Made by a program: the position numbers and the translations under genes
Origin: Nannocystis bainbridge
GTDB taxonomy: Bacteria; Myxococcota_A; Polyangia; Nannocystales; Nannocystaceae
DNA length: 64,000 bases
Direction: 5' to 3'
NCBI RefSeq assembly: GCF_028368995.1
Contig: NZ_JAQNDL010000001.1
Span: 3,126,001 to 3,190,000, forward strand
Shown: one piece after another, positions 16,690 through 25,831 of the stretch
How positions within the stretch are numbered: position 1 is the stretch's first letter
Layout: every line of letters starts with the position of its first letter
Notes under the pieces: generated by a model
What the model saw: the letters and a program-made list of their open reading frames with translations, nothing else
The model's database searches: none
What the model was told of the DNA's origin: nothing

Positions 16690-18078
16690 TCACGGCTTCT
16701 CCGGGTAGAGCTTGGCGCAGCGAGCGACCGCGCCGGCGTCGACCTGCGGCAGCGTGACCTTCGGCGGCGTCGCGTCCGGCGGCGCCGCGAAGTCGAACAT
16801 GTCCCACGGCGCCAGCGCGTTGGCGTCGCGGGCGGTCAGCGCCGGCAGGACGAAGCGGGCCTCGATGAAGCGGAGGATCGACGTGTGGTCGTAGACCTCG
16901 TGGCTGACGTGGTGCTTCTTCGCGTACGGCGAGACGACGATGAACGGCACGCGCGGCCCGAGCTGGTCGAACCGGCCCGGCCGGTCGTGCGGCTGCAGCT
17001 CCGGCTCGTGGGCGTCGGGCGGGCAAGCGGCCGGCGGCGCCACATGGTCGAACAGCCCGCCGTGCTCGTCGTACGCGAAGAACAGCGCCGAGCGCGACCA
17101 GTTCGGGCTCTTCAGCAGCGCAACGACCACCTGGGCCACGAACAGCTGCCCGAGCCCCGCCACCGACGGCGGGTGCTCCCACGTCGCCTGCGACTCCGGC
17201 GCGTCGAAGGTCGCGTTGACGAACGACACCGCCGGCAGCTTGCCCGCCGCCGCGTCGGCGAAATACTGCGCGATCGGCCGCCGCTGCGCCCCCGGGTCCG
17301 GCAGCATGCCGGTCAAAAAATCACCGAGCCCGCCCTCGTCGCTGAAGTACACCTTGAACTCGACGCCGCGCGTCACAAGGTGGTCGAAGATCGTCACGTC
17401 GGGCTTGAAGTTGACGTTGACGGTGCGCCCGTACGACGACCCCGCGTAGAGGTACATCCGGTTGGGCCAGGTCGGCCCCGGCACCGCGCTGAAGTAACGA
17501 TCGCCGAGCGCGAACTCGTTGGCCAGCCAGTAGTAAAACGGCAGGTCGGGCTCGTCGTAATAACCCATCGCCCGCTCGCCCTTCAGCGTTGCGTCGATCA
17601 CCTCGTCGCCCTTGCCCTCGTTGGTGCTGACGAACCCGTCCATCTTGCCGCCGGCGATCTGCTCGTGCACGGCGTCCCACGAGTGGTTGGTGTTGCCGAA
17701 GCAGGGATGCTTCTGGTGGTGGATCGCCACCGGGGCGCCGTCAGGCCCGGGGTTCGAAAAATCCACCGGCGCGACGTCGGCCTCCGGTTGCCCACGCACC
17801 GGGAGCATCTGAAAGTAGTGATCGAACGAGCGGTTCTCCTGCATGAGCACGACGATGTGATCGATCGGGATCTGGTCGCCGCCCGGATACGATTTGCCCT
17901 GCGTCTCCGCCGGCAACGCCCCGGCCTCGTAGTGACAACTGCCCCGCGCCTTGGCGGCCTCGGCGTCGCCCGGCGGCGTCACCGGCCGATCCCAGTCGGC
18001 CTCGGTGGTCTGCTCGCCCGTGTTGACGACGCAAGCCGCCACCACGGCCAGCGCCCCGACTCCTGCTCTTCGTGCCAT
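16690..18078 (-). CDS. Phosphoesterase family protein (phospholipase C / acid phosphatase type), lipoprotein
   Basis: This 462-residue exported protein has lipobox-like VVAAC at the N-terminus and the PF04185-type phosphoesterase fold. It shows HIVVLMQENRSFDHYFQ (metal-binding Glu-Asn and Asp-His), NTNHSWDAVHEQ, FFAYDEHGGLFDHVAPP and PFIVVSPYAKK. Relatives are non-haemolytic phospholipases C and AcpA-type acid phosphatases that release phosphate from lipids or nucleotides. Length and motifs are complete. Which substrate is used cannot be told. It is transcribed alone, with a repeat-filled 518-bp gap upstream. Confidence 0.9.
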   Translation of the reverse strand: MARRAGVGALAVVAACVVNTGEQTTEADWDRPVTPPGDAEAAKARGSCHYEAGALPAETQGKSYPGGDQIPIDHIVVLMQENRSFDHYFQMLPVRGQPEADVAPVDFSNPGPDGAPVAIHHQKHPCFGNTNHSWDAVHEQIAGGKMDGFVSTNEGKGDEVIDATLKGERAMGYYDEPDLPFYYWLANEFALGDRYFSAVPGPTWPNRMYLYAGSSYGRTVNVNFKPDVTIFDHLVTRGVEFKVYFSDEGGLGDFLTGMLPDPGAQRRPIAQYFADAAAGKLPAVSFVNATFDAPESQATWEHPPSVAGLGQLFVAQVVVALLKSPNWSRSALFFAYDEHGGLFDHVAPPAACPPDAHEPELQPHDRPGRFDQLGPRVPFIVVSPYAKKHHVSHEVYDHTSILRFIEARFVLPALTARDANALAPWDMFDFAAPPDATPPKVTLPQVDAGAVARCAKLYPEKP

Positions 18079-18257
18079 GCCGGCTCCTCGCTCCGCTGCG
18101 AATCCGAACGCGAGCCCCCGCCGCCTCGCAAGCGGCCCGGTGCGCGCGGCCAGCCGGGTAGCACGCGCCCGCCTCCGCGCGAGCCAAGGCGCCCACGCCC
18201 GCGAGAACCCGCATGCTAACGTCCCGGCGCCCCAACGACGAGCCCATGCGGGGCCTC

Positions 18258-18485
18258 CGCCGACATGTCCCTTCGAACATGCCGGCGAGCGCTCGAGCGA
18301 CCGACTACATGTCCCTCAAGACATGTTCATTCGAGCGCTCCGGCGAGCGCCCGAACGACGCCGGCGACACGTCCTTCAAGACATGTCATTCGAAAATGCA
18401 TCCAGAATTCCGGCGAGCGCTCGAGCGAGCGGCGACATGTCTCTCAACCCATGTCCGTTCGCAGCAAACCTTTGGCATGTTTCTA
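18258..18485. repeat. Composite long repeat: palindromes alternating with a GC-rich spacer
   Basis: The spacer CCGGCGAGCGCTCGAGCGA (with variants) begins at 18282, 18340 and 18410. Between copies lie paired ACATGTCC / GACATGT elements such as ACATGTCCCTCAAGACATGT at 18307 and ACGTCCTTCAAGACATGT at 18368. The period is 58-70 bp. The whole 518-bp gap between the phosphoesterase gene and the vWA gene shows no convincing gene; an AT-richer interlude occurs near 18390-18410. Confidence 0.8.
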
Positions 18486-18596
18486 CGAGCGCCGGGCCGA
18501 CCGCCGCCCTGAGCGAGCGACGCGCCTCCAGTCCGTCCCGCAGCCCCTGCCGCGCTGCGTGCAGCGTCCCGAGACCCGTTTTCAGGTCATGCGAGA

Positions 18597-20789
18597 TCAG
18601 CCCGCGCGGCGGCGTCGTCGGGCCAGCCCGAGCAGCCCGAACCCCAGCAGCGAGGCCTCCGGACCGTCCGCCGCCGCCGCACAGCCGCAGCCCTCCTTGG
18701 CCGCTCCGCCCGGCGCCCCGCTGTCGGATTCGCCGGCGGTGGTCGACCCTTCACCGCCCTCGCCCGGCCCCTCGCTCGTGCCCGGCTGTCCACCCGTCGG
18801 CGCCCCCGTCGTCACACCGGTCGTCGTCGCATCGGTCGTAGCCGCGTCCGTCGTCATCCCGCCCGTCGTCGAGGTGCCCGTCGTGGCGCCCTCCGAAGTC
18901 ATCGCGCCGGTCGTCGGCTCGGGCTCGGCGGTGGTCGGCTCCCCGCCGTCGGAGGTCGCGTCCGAGTCGCTGGGATCCGGCAACGGATCGGGCTCGCCGA
19001 CCTCGTCGCCGCTGTCGAGCCCGCCGCAGTGCAGCCCGCCGCAGCACGGATCGATCATCGTCTGCGCCAGCACCTCGGTGAACATGTGCTCGAAGATCGC
19101 CGCGAAGGCCGCCTGCAGCTCGACCTGCGAGTCCCCAGCCGGGAAGAAGTCGAGCGCGCCGCCCGAGCCCCACGCCGCCATCATCGTCAGCTGCTCGACC
19201 GCCTCCGGCGCCGCGGCCAGCTCGCCGAGCCCGAGCACGTACGTGCGCACCCCGTCGGTGACCATCTGCTCGAGCGACGCCTGCACGTCCGCGTCGACCG
19301 AGTCATACGTGCCGTCCATGATCAGCACGTTGTAAAATTTCGTCTGCGCGTCGCAGGTGTGCGCCGCGTCCACGGCCAAGCAGCTCGAGCGGGCCTCGGC
19401 CAGGTGTCCCTGCACCAGCTCGAGCCCGAGGTGCACGAACGCCCCCGAACCGGCGCACGCGTCCGGCTTCTGCGGATCTTCGTCGCAGCGCGGCACATGG
19501 CTCTGCACCGACGTCGTCGGCCCGGGGAACATGATCTCGTCGGTCTTGAAGGTCCACGTGATCGGCGGCCCCCCCCACGGGTCGACGCACCCCGGCGCCA
19601 CACACGAGGTCTGCGGGTCGAGCGCCCAGGCGAGTACGCCGCCGCGGCATGGCGCGTAGTCGACGACGAGCTCGTGCTCGGCCGGCGCATCATCGCCGAA
19701 CACCGTCGCGCCGACGATCGTCCACATGTCGAGCGGCACACTCCCCCCGGCCAGCGGCAGCGTCCCCTGGTTCAGGGCTGTCTCGATCCCCCCGTTGCGC
19801 AGCAGGTCCCAGCGCGTCTGCCCCATCGCCCCGTGCACGCTGTCGCCCATCACGTTGAGCATCGACGACGACCCGTCGAGGATGAACATGACGCGCGGCC
19901 GCCTCGGGTCGCAGACCGGTTGAACGACCCCGCCGATGATCGCCTGGATCATCATCTTCAACGCGTCATTGAGCATCGACAGCTCGACGAACGCATGATC
20001 GGTGCCGCCGGCCGCCGCCAGCTCGCTGGCCTTCGCCGTGCCGGCGGCGTCGCCGACCGACAGCACGTAGGTCGGGATCGCCGCCTCGTTCCACATGGCC
20101 AGCGCGACAGCCGACGGATCGGCCTCCGGCGGCTGCAGCACCTGGGTGTTCTCCCCATCGCTCCACACGCCCTGCGTGATCACGATCAGCGCCGGCTTGC
20201 GCGCGTCCGGCCCGACCTCCTCTGGATGATCGGCGGCCGCTGCCGCGAACAGCGAGCCGGCCCGAATCAGCGCCCCCGCCGTCCACGCCCCGATCCCGCT
20301 CGGAGCCCCGTCGAGCGGCGGCGGCACTGCGGCCAGCGTTTCCTTCACGGCCACGCCGTTGCACTGAAAATAATCCTTGTCGGGCGCGAGCGGATCATAG
20401 AACCCGACATCGAGCTTCTGCCCGTCGACCAGCCCGCTCGAATCACCGACGATCGTCGTGCCCGTCTGCTCGACGTCGGGGTCGTGCCCGAAGCGCATCA
20501 GCGCCAGCATGGTGTTGCCCTGGATGTAGCCGTTGTCGCCGTCGACGATCCCTTGCACCGCCGCGACCGCTCGCTGCCAGCGCGTCTCGTCGGCGTCGAA
20601 CATCGCGTTCATCGCCGTCGAGTAGTCGAGCGCGATCAAGAACAGCGGCTTGGTGAAGGTGCATTGCCCCTCCATGACGCACACCGGGGCCGCGCGCGAC
20701 GGCTCCACGCCCACCATGGCCAGCCCCGCCCCGGCGAGGATCCCGAATTGCGAACCGATGCGCTTCCACGACCGCAGGGTCTCGCTCAT
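18597..20789 (-). CDS. vWA-domain protein with MYXO-CTERM sorting signal
   Basis: This 730-residue protein has an N-terminal signal region, two von Willebrand factor A-like domains and a C-terminal MYXO-CTERM tail. The first domain is degenerate (LIALDYSTAMNAMF). The second has a canonical MIDAS DGSSS (FILDGSSSMLN) and a late GLGELAAAPE segment. A long Thr/Gly/Ser-rich linker (about residues 595-700) leads to GCGCAAAADGPEASLLGFGL and an Arg run. This is the tripartite signal for surface anchoring in myxobacteria. I chose ATG 20789 since GGCGGGGC sits just upstream, while the ATG at 20804 lacks a ribosome site. Likely surface adhesion or metal-dependent binding. Confidence 0.9.
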   Translation of the reverse strand: MSETLRSWKRIGSQFGILAGAGLAMVGVEPSRAAPVCVMEGQCTFTKPLFLIALDYSTAMNAMFDADETRWQRAVAAVQGIVDGDNGYIQGNTMLALMRFGHDPDVEQTGTTIVGDSSGLVDGQKLDVGFYDPLAPDKDYFQCNGVAVKETLAAVPPPLDGAPSGIGAWTAGALIRAGSLFAAAAADHPEEVGPDARKPALIVITQGVWSDGENTQVLQPPEADPSAVALAMWNEAAIPTYVLSVGDAAGTAKASELAAAGGTDHAFVELSMLNDALKMMIQAIIGGVVQPVCDPRRPRVMFILDGSSSMLNVMGDSVHGAMGQTRWDLLRNGGIETALNQGTLPLAGGSVPLDMWTIVGATVFGDDAPAEHELVVDYAPCRGGVLAWALDPQTSCVAPGCVDPWGGPPITWTFKTDEIMFPGPTTSVQSHVPRCDEDPQKPDACAGSGAFVHLGLELVQGHLAEARSSCLAVDAAHTCDAQTKFYNVLIMDGTYDSVDADVQASLEQMVTDGVRTYVLGLGELAAAPEAVEQLTMMAAWGSGGALDFFPAGDSQVELQAAFAAIFEHMFTEVLAQTMIDPCCGGLHCGGLDSGDEVGEPDPLPDPSDSDATSDGGEPTTAEPEPTTGAMTSEGATTGTSTTGGMTTDAATTDATTTGVTTGAPTGGQPGTSEGPGEGGEGSTTAGESDSGAPGGAAKEGCGCAAAADGPEASLLGFGLLGLARRRRRAG

Positions 20790-21058
20790 GCCCCGCCAGT
20801 TCATCCGCGGCGGCCGTCCGCGTCAATTCCACCTCGCGCTCCGCGCCCACGCCTCAGCTCGTCGGCCTCACCGGCGGATCACCATCTCCGAGCCGATCGC
20901 CGCCCGCGCTTCATTCCGTCGTCGCCATCACTGGCACGATCCGCACACCGATCAAGCTCCAAAAGTCTGACACCACGCTTCATCTGCCATCGACCCGAAA
21001 GATCGACGTCGTGTTTCACCGCGACCTCGAGCGACACGCGTCGCCGGCCGCCGGTCGC

Positions 21059-21376
21059 TCACGAAGCGTTCTGCTCGACCGCGGCTCGCAGGGCTGACAC
21101 CGATGCCGTGCGCAAATACACCACCTTGGTGTCGTCGGTGACGAGGTCCTTGATCTGGTCGCGGAGCGCGTGCGAGACCATGCCGACCATCACCACGACG
21201 AGCGCGATCTTGCCGGCTCCGTGACGCACGCCCGGGGGGATCCGCTGCTCGAAGTGGCGGAGCGACCAACCGAAGCGTTGCGCGACTTCGCGGTAGCGGC
21301 TCGACATCCCACCGTGTCCGCCCACGACCACGACCGTCGACTCGCTCGCCTCTTTTTTCTCCTGCTTGGTAGCCAT
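21059..21376 (-). CDS. DUF2325 family protein
   Basis: This 105-residue protein has VVVVGGHGGMSSRYRE near residue 15, RHFEQRIPPGVRH and the KIALVVVMVGMVSHALRDQ segment typical of DUF2325. The family is small and cytoplasmic, with a Rossmann-like fold and a possible metal- or nucleotide-binding GGH motif; its role is unknown. It stands alone, diverging from the RCC1 gene across a markedly AT-rich 151-bp gap that probably holds both promoters. The 269-bp gap on its 3' side, before the vWA gene, is also AT-richer than the genes and shows no open frame I trust. Confidence 0.88.
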   Translation of the reverse strand: MATKQEKKEASESTVVVVGGHGGMSSRYREVAQRFGWSLRHFEQRIPPGVRHGAGKIALVVVMVGMVSHALRDQIKDLVTDDTKVVYLRTASVSALRAAVEQNAS

Positions 21377-21527
21377 GCCCCTGCTTGTGCAACGCGCGGG
21401 CCAACATCGATCCGACGCATACGCGGGCGCAGGCCCCCCTGCGCCCTATTCCCAAATATTTACGTTTGTCATTTTGGCACGCGGCCGGACGACGCGGTGC
21501 CACGAGGATGATCTACCCTGCGGGGGC

Positions 21528-22718
21528 ATGCGTCTCCGCTCGCGCGTCGCGCTCCTCGCTCTCGCCCTCGCCGCCTGTGATGGTGGCTACAAGCCTCCGC
21601 CGCGCCCACCCACCCCGGCTCCGCCGACCCCGCAGCCGCAGCCTCAGCCGCGCCCCCAGCCGCAGCAGCCGGCCCCTCCACCAGCGGACCCGGCCGTCGC
21701 CATCTCCGCGCACGGCGAGCACAGCTGTATTCGCCGCAAGTCGGGTGCGGTCGCGTGTTGGGGCAAGAACAGCGACGGCCAGCTCGGCGACGGCGGCCGC
21801 GCCGACCTGCCCCGGGCCGCGCCCGTACCTGGTCTTTCGGGCATGTCCGAAGTGTCAGCCGGTGGCAACTTCACCTGCGCGCGCAAGCCCGGCGGCCAGG
21901 TGCTGTGTTGGGGCAACAACGAGGACGGCCAGCTCGGCGACGGCGCCGGCGCGCGGCCGGGCGCGCGCAGCAACACGCCCGTGACCGTCGCGGGGCTCGC
22001 CGACGCGGTCGAGCTCGTCGCCGGTGGCGCGCACGCGTGCGCCCGGCGCAAGGCCGGCGGCGCGGTCTGCTGGGGCCTCGGCGAGAACGGCCAGCTCGGC
22101 ACCCAGGCCGACCGCGCGGCCCGGCCCCTGGCTGTCCCTTCGACCAGCCGCGCCGTCCAGCTCGCGGCCGGCGACGCGCACACCTGCGCCCGCAACGACA
22201 GCGGCACCGTCCTCTGCTGGGGCCGCAACACCGAGGGCCAGCTCGGCGACGGCCTCCACGCCGGCCGCTCGACCCCCAAGCCGGTCCCCGGCCTCAGCGA
22301 CGCCGTCGACCTGGTCGCTGGCGGCAAGCACACCTGCGCCCGCCGCAAGACCGGCGGCGTGGCCTGCTGGGGTCACAACCAGGACGGCCAGCTCGGCGAC
22401 GGCACCAGCGGCACCTTCGCGCAGCGCAGCCCCGTGGTCGTCGCCGGCCTCTCCGCGCCGCTCGAGCTCGCCGCCGGCGGCTCGCACACCTGCGCGAAAG
22501 TCCAGGGTGACAAGGTCCTGTGCTGGGGCGCCGGCCGCAACGGCCAGGTTGACGGCGCCGCCGCCTCGCGCCCGCGCCCGACCCCTGTCCCCGGCCTGAC
22601 CGGCGCCGCCGCGCTCGCCCTCGGCGCCGCCCACTCGTGCGCCCTGCAGTCGTCGGGCAACATCACCTGCTGGGGTAGCGACGAGCACCGCGCCCTCGGC
22701 CCGCGCCGCCTGCCCTGA
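21528..22718 (+). CDS. RCC1-repeat (BNR-like) lipoprotein
   Basis: This 396-residue exported lipoprotein begins at ATG 21528, preceded by GGGGG, with lipobox LALAAC. A Pro/Gln-rich linker spans about residues 25-60. Then seven or so RCC1 units follow, each with a core like HTCARRKTGGVACWGHNQDG and QLGDG, forming a seven-bladed propeller. These repeats are frequent in myxobacterial secreted proteins and mediate binding. A repeat-family copy (CTTTCGGGCATGTCCGAAG near 21834) is read in frame as LSGMSEV in a loop between blades. No enzyme motif is seen. Confidence 0.9.
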   Translation: MRLRSRVALLALALAACDGGYKPPPRPPTPAPPTPQPQPQPRPQPQQPAPPPADPAVAISAHGEHSCIRRKSGAVACWGKNSDGQLGDGGRADLPRAAPVPGLSGMSEVSAGGNFTCARKPGGQVLCWGNNEDGQLGDGAGARPGARSNTPVTVAGLADAVELVAGGAHACARRKAGGAVCWGLGENGQLGTQADRAARPLAVPSTSRAVQLAAGDAHTCARNDSGTVLCWGRNTEGQLGDGLHAGRSTPKPVPGLSDAVDLVAGGKHTCARRKTGGVACWGHNQDGQLGDGTSGTFAQRSPVVVAGLSAPLELAAGGSHTCAKVQGDKVLCWGAGRNGQVDGAAASRPRPTPVPGLTGAAALALGAAHSCALQSSGNITCWGSDEHRALGPRRLP

Positions 22719-22919
22719 TCGACATGCCCTCCAGGACATGCTCTTGACGACATGTCCTGCAGAGCAGGATCGTATCGACATGCCCTGGAGGACATCGGCG
22801 GCCCGCCAGGCCGGATCGGGACAGGCCGGCGAGCCCTCGAAGGTCACCCGCTCGACGCTCCAGCGTCCGCGTCGACATGTCCCGAAGGCCATATGATATG
22901 TCCCGGCGGACATATCATC
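22719..22919. repeat. Palindrome array between convergent genes with a perfect 11-bp hairpin
   Basis: At least six copies lie between the RCC1 and rhodanese-like genes (for example GACATGTCC at 22750 and 22873, AGGACATG at 22733). The strongest is ATGATATGTCC (22893-22903), loop CGGC, GGACATATCAT (22908-22918), a perfect 11-bp stem. No gene is seen in the 288-bp gap. Terminator function at both ends is plausible. Confidence 0.8.
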
Positions 22920-23006
22920 CCGAGCGCCGGGAGCATCGCCTCGCTCGCATGCTCCCATCCTGCCGCAACCGCGGCCCCTGGCCCATGGACCCCGATCGGA
23001 CTGACC

Positions 23007-24452
23007 TCAGCCGATCGTGCCCACCGACTGGACCGTGAATTCGCGCTGGTTGCGGAACACCACGTCGTATACCGGCAGACCCTTCGCAAGCACTGACAGC
23101 GTCGCTGCTTGCTGGATCTCCGCCAGCCGGCGGATGTCCTTACGGAGGATCCCGTACTCCGCCTCCCCGAGCGGCAGCAGCTCCGGGTGGGTCGTGAAGT
23201 AGCGCGCCACCTGCTCGCGCATGAAGTCGGCCACCTGCGGGTGGTTGACGAAGATCTGCACCCCCGCCGTGCCGCACGCCGGCGAGATCAGCGGCACGCG
23301 GGTGAACGCCCACACGCCTTGCTCGAGGCGGACATTGACGACCGCGCCCTCCTCGTGGCCGCCGCCGAGGATCACCAGGTCGAGCTCGACCATCCCGTTC
23401 CAGCGCATCGAGAACAGCGCGCGCAGGAACGCCTCGACCAGCGGGCGGCGGACCAGGTAGCGCTCGGGGTGCTGCAGCATCAGCCGCAGGTGGCCGCAGC
23501 CGAGGTTGCCGGGCGTGATCACGTGCTCCAGCATCTGCGATCGCAGCGCCTCGGGCGGGCTGTTGAGGAACGCCCGCCACTCCTTCGGCCCCGAGCTGGT
23601 CGGCGGCAACCTGTCCGAAAGTGCAGGATCGGCCCGCATCGCCGCGATCAGGTTGTTGGCCGCGGTCGTGTCGGAGTGGATGTAGAAGTGGCCGAACGTC
23701 TCGACGTAGCCCTCGAGCAGCGCGCCGATCCGCTCGAGCGGGACCGGCTGGCCCGACACGCGCTCGACCGCCGCCAGCGCCAGCAGGAACTCGCCCGCGT
23801 CGCCGCCCGGCGTGCCGACCACCGCGTGGTCGTCGCGACCGTCGACGCACGACGTCTTGCTGTGCAGCATCAGCGCCGCCATCTTGACCCACCGGACCCG
23901 CTGCGCGTCGCCGATGTGGGCCTCGATCTGCGCCTGCGCCAGCGGCCCCGGGGCCGTCTCGATCTCGAGCGGCGCCGGCGCTGGCAGGGTCGGCTGACGC
24001 AGGATCGCCTCGTCGCGCATCGTCGCGAACCCGAACTTGCGCCACGCCGAGATCCCGCCATCCATCACCGCGACGAACTCCATGCCGAGGCACTCGAGCT
24101 CCTGCGCCGCTCTGGCCGCTCGCGGTCCGCCGTTGCGCGACACCAGCACCACCGGCGTGCCCGGCGACCACCGCCCCGCCGCCTCGTGGATGCGCGCCAG
24201 CGGCAGCCACACGCTGCCTGGCACGTAGCCGAGCGGCCCGGTCAGCTCCTCCGCCTCGCGCACGTCGACCAGCTGGACCGCGCGGCCCTGGCGGCCGACA
24301 AACTCGACCGGCAGCAGCGGCGTCCCGTCGGGCGCCGTCCACAGCTGACCGAGCCAGTTGAGCTTGACCAGCCGCTCGTGGATCGGCAGCGTCAGCAGCT
24401 CGGCCGAGGTGACCTCCTTCGGGTCTGTCCGTTTCAACCTGTCCCTCCGCAC
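23007..24452 (-). CDS. Degenerate rhodanese domain fused to a carbonic-anhydrase-like domain
   Basis: This is a 481-residue protein. Residues about 45-150 are a rhodanese fold (LVDVREAEEL, then VVLVSRNGGPRAARAA), but the catalytic Cys is Ser105, so sulfur transfer is unlikely. Residues about 185-460 carry CVDGR at 202-206 followed by VVGTPGGDAGE, an HS-D stretch at 259-261 and GCGH at 318-321. The CxDxR motif with later His/Cys resembles beta-type carbonic anhydrase metal sites; this is suggestive, not proven. It follows the permease gene by 17 bp and is probably in its operon. The GTG start at 24452 lies inside a copy of the dispersed repeat, with no better in-frame start seen. Confidence 0.72.
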   Translation of the reverse strand: MRRDRLKRTDPKEVTSAELLTLPIHERLVKLNWLGQLWTAPDGTPLLPVEFVGRQGRAVQLVDVREAEELTGPLGYVPGSVWLPLARIHEAAGRWSPGTPVVLVSRNGGPRAARAAQELECLGMEFVAVMDGGISAWRKFGFATMRDEAILRQPTLPAPAPLEIETAPGPLAQAQIEAHIGDAQRVRWVKMAALMLHSKTSCVDGRDDHAVVGTPGGDAGEFLLALAAVERVSGQPVPLERIGALLEGYVETFGHFYIHSDTTAANNLIAAMRADPALSDRLPPTSSGPKEWRAFLNSPPEALRSQMLEHVITPGNLGCGHLRLMLQHPERYLVRRPLVEAFLRALFSMRWNGMVELDLVILGGGHEEGAVVNVRLEQGVWAFTRVPLISPACGTAGVQIFVNHPQVADFMREQVARYFTTHPELLPLGEAEYGILRKDIRRLAEIQQAATLSVLAKGLPVYDVVFRNQREFTVQSVGTIG

Positions 24453-24469
24453 ATGTTCATTGATTCATG
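24453..24469. repeat. Repeat copies spanning the permease-rhodanese junction
   Basis: ACATGTTCATTGATTCATGT fills the junction between the two minus-strand genes. Related CTGTCC half-sites at 24425 and 24439 lie within the first codons of the rhodanese-like gene. Confidence 0.65.
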
Positions 24470-25831
24470 TCACTTTGCGGCGCCGGCGGGGCGCCGGCGC
24501 AGCGCGAAGAAGTAGTACGGCAGCGGCAGCAGCAAGCAGGCCGCGGTGAGCGCGACGATCGTCGCGCCCGAGCCGGCGATCATCAGCACTACCACGGCCA
24601 GCCCGATCGAGGCGGTCCACGGCGCCCGGCGGTGTTGCTGCGGCGAGAAGCGATCGGGTTCGCGCCGCAGCAGCCTCAGCTGGGCCGCGCAGGCCGCCCC
24701 GATCGCCACCAGCGCGGTCGCCGTCGAGAGCAGGGCGATGAAGTTGTAGATCTCGAGCGTCGAGCCGCTGAAGTACAGCCCGACCAGCGCGCCCGACAGC
24801 ACCGCCGTGAGCACCAGCGCGCGCGTCGGCGTGCCGAAGCGCGGGTGCAGCTGCGCCAGCGCGCGCGGCCCCAGCCCGTCGCGCGCGGTCGCGTGGGCCA
24901 TGCGGCTGGTGACCAGCACCCAGCCGTTCAGGATCCCCGCCACTGACACCAGCGCGCCCACCGTCACCAGCGTCGCCGCCGTCGGCCCGAAGTGATGCGC
25001 CGCCACGTCCGCCAGCGGGCTCGCGCTCTTCGCCAGCAGCTCGGCGGGGACCGCCAGGCTGAGCGAGCCGAGCACCAGCAGGTAGACCACGCAGGTCATG
25101 GCGAAGCCGATGTAGACCGACTTGCGGATCGTGCGACCGGCCCCGCGGATCTCCTCGGCCGGCACCGTCACCGACTCCATGCCGACGAACAGCCACGACA
25201 CCAGCGACACCGCCGGCAGCAGCGAGCCCCAGCCCTTCGGCGCGAACGGCTGCACGTGCTCGAGCGAGGCCAGCGGCCACAGCGCCACGCTGAGGATCAC
25301 CAGCGGCGCCAGCTTGCAGATCACCGTGACCACCTGGATCGCCCCGCCCGCGCGCACTCCGATCGCGTTCGTCAGCGTCAGCGCCCACAGCAGCGCCTGA
25401 CTGACCACGAAGGCCGTCCACGGATCGCCCGCCGCCGGCCACAGCACCGCCAGGTAGCCGACGAACGCGGTGAGGAACGCCGCGTTGCCGATCACCGCGC
25501 ACAGCCAGTACAGGAACCCGACCTCGAGCCCGACAAGGTCGCCGAAGGCCCGGCGCGCGAACGCCTGCAGCCCACCCGACACCGGATAGGCCCCGCCGAG
25601 GTCGGCGAACACCGCCGTGAGGCACAGGTAGCCGGCCGCGTTGATCGCCCACGCCACCAGCCCCAGCGGCCCCGCGGTCTCGGCCAGGCTCGACGGGATC
25701 ACGTAGATCCCCGAGCCGATCATGTTGCCGACCACCAGCGCCGTGGTCGCCACGAGCCCGAGCCCGCGGAACATCCCCGAGCCCGAGGGCGGGAGAGTCG
25801 GCGTCGTCCCGGTCGTGGCGGTCACCGTCAC
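24470..25831 (-). CDS. APC-family amino acid permease
   Basis: This is a 453-residue membrane protein with about 12 helices and APC-superfamily signatures. The first helix is ATTALVVGNMIGSGIYVIP (the conserved GxGI unwound region), followed by AYPVSGG and SWLFVGMESVTVPAEE. It resembles antiporter-like permeases (AdiC/PotE-type), which exchange amino acids or amines; the substrate is not visible. Its GTG overlaps the stop of the DUF4388 gene by GTGA, showing translational coupling, and the rhodanese/anhydrase-like gene lies 17 bp downstream. The three probably form an operon. Confidence 0.9.
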   Translation of the reverse strand: MTVTATTGTTPTLPPSGSGMFRGLGLVATTALVVGNMIGSGIYVIPSSLAETAGPLGLVAWAINAAGYLCLTAVFADLGGAYPVSGGLQAFARRAFGDLVGLEVGFLYWLCAVIGNAAFLTAFVGYLAVLWPAAGDPWTAFVVSQALLWALTLTNAIGVRAGGAIQVVTVICKLAPLVILSVALWPLASLEHVQPFAPKGWGSLLPAVSLVSWLFVGMESVTVPAEEIRGAGRTIRKSVYIGFAMTCVVYLLVLGSLSLAVPAELLAKSASPLADVAAHHFGPTAATLVTVGALVSVAGILNGWVLVTSRMAHATARDGLGPRALAQLHPRFGTPTRALVLTAVLSGALVGLYFSGSTLEIYNFIALLSTATALVAIGAACAAQLRLLRREPDRFSPQQHRRAPWTASIGLAVVVLMIAGSGATIVALTAACLLLPLPYYFFALRRRPAGAAK

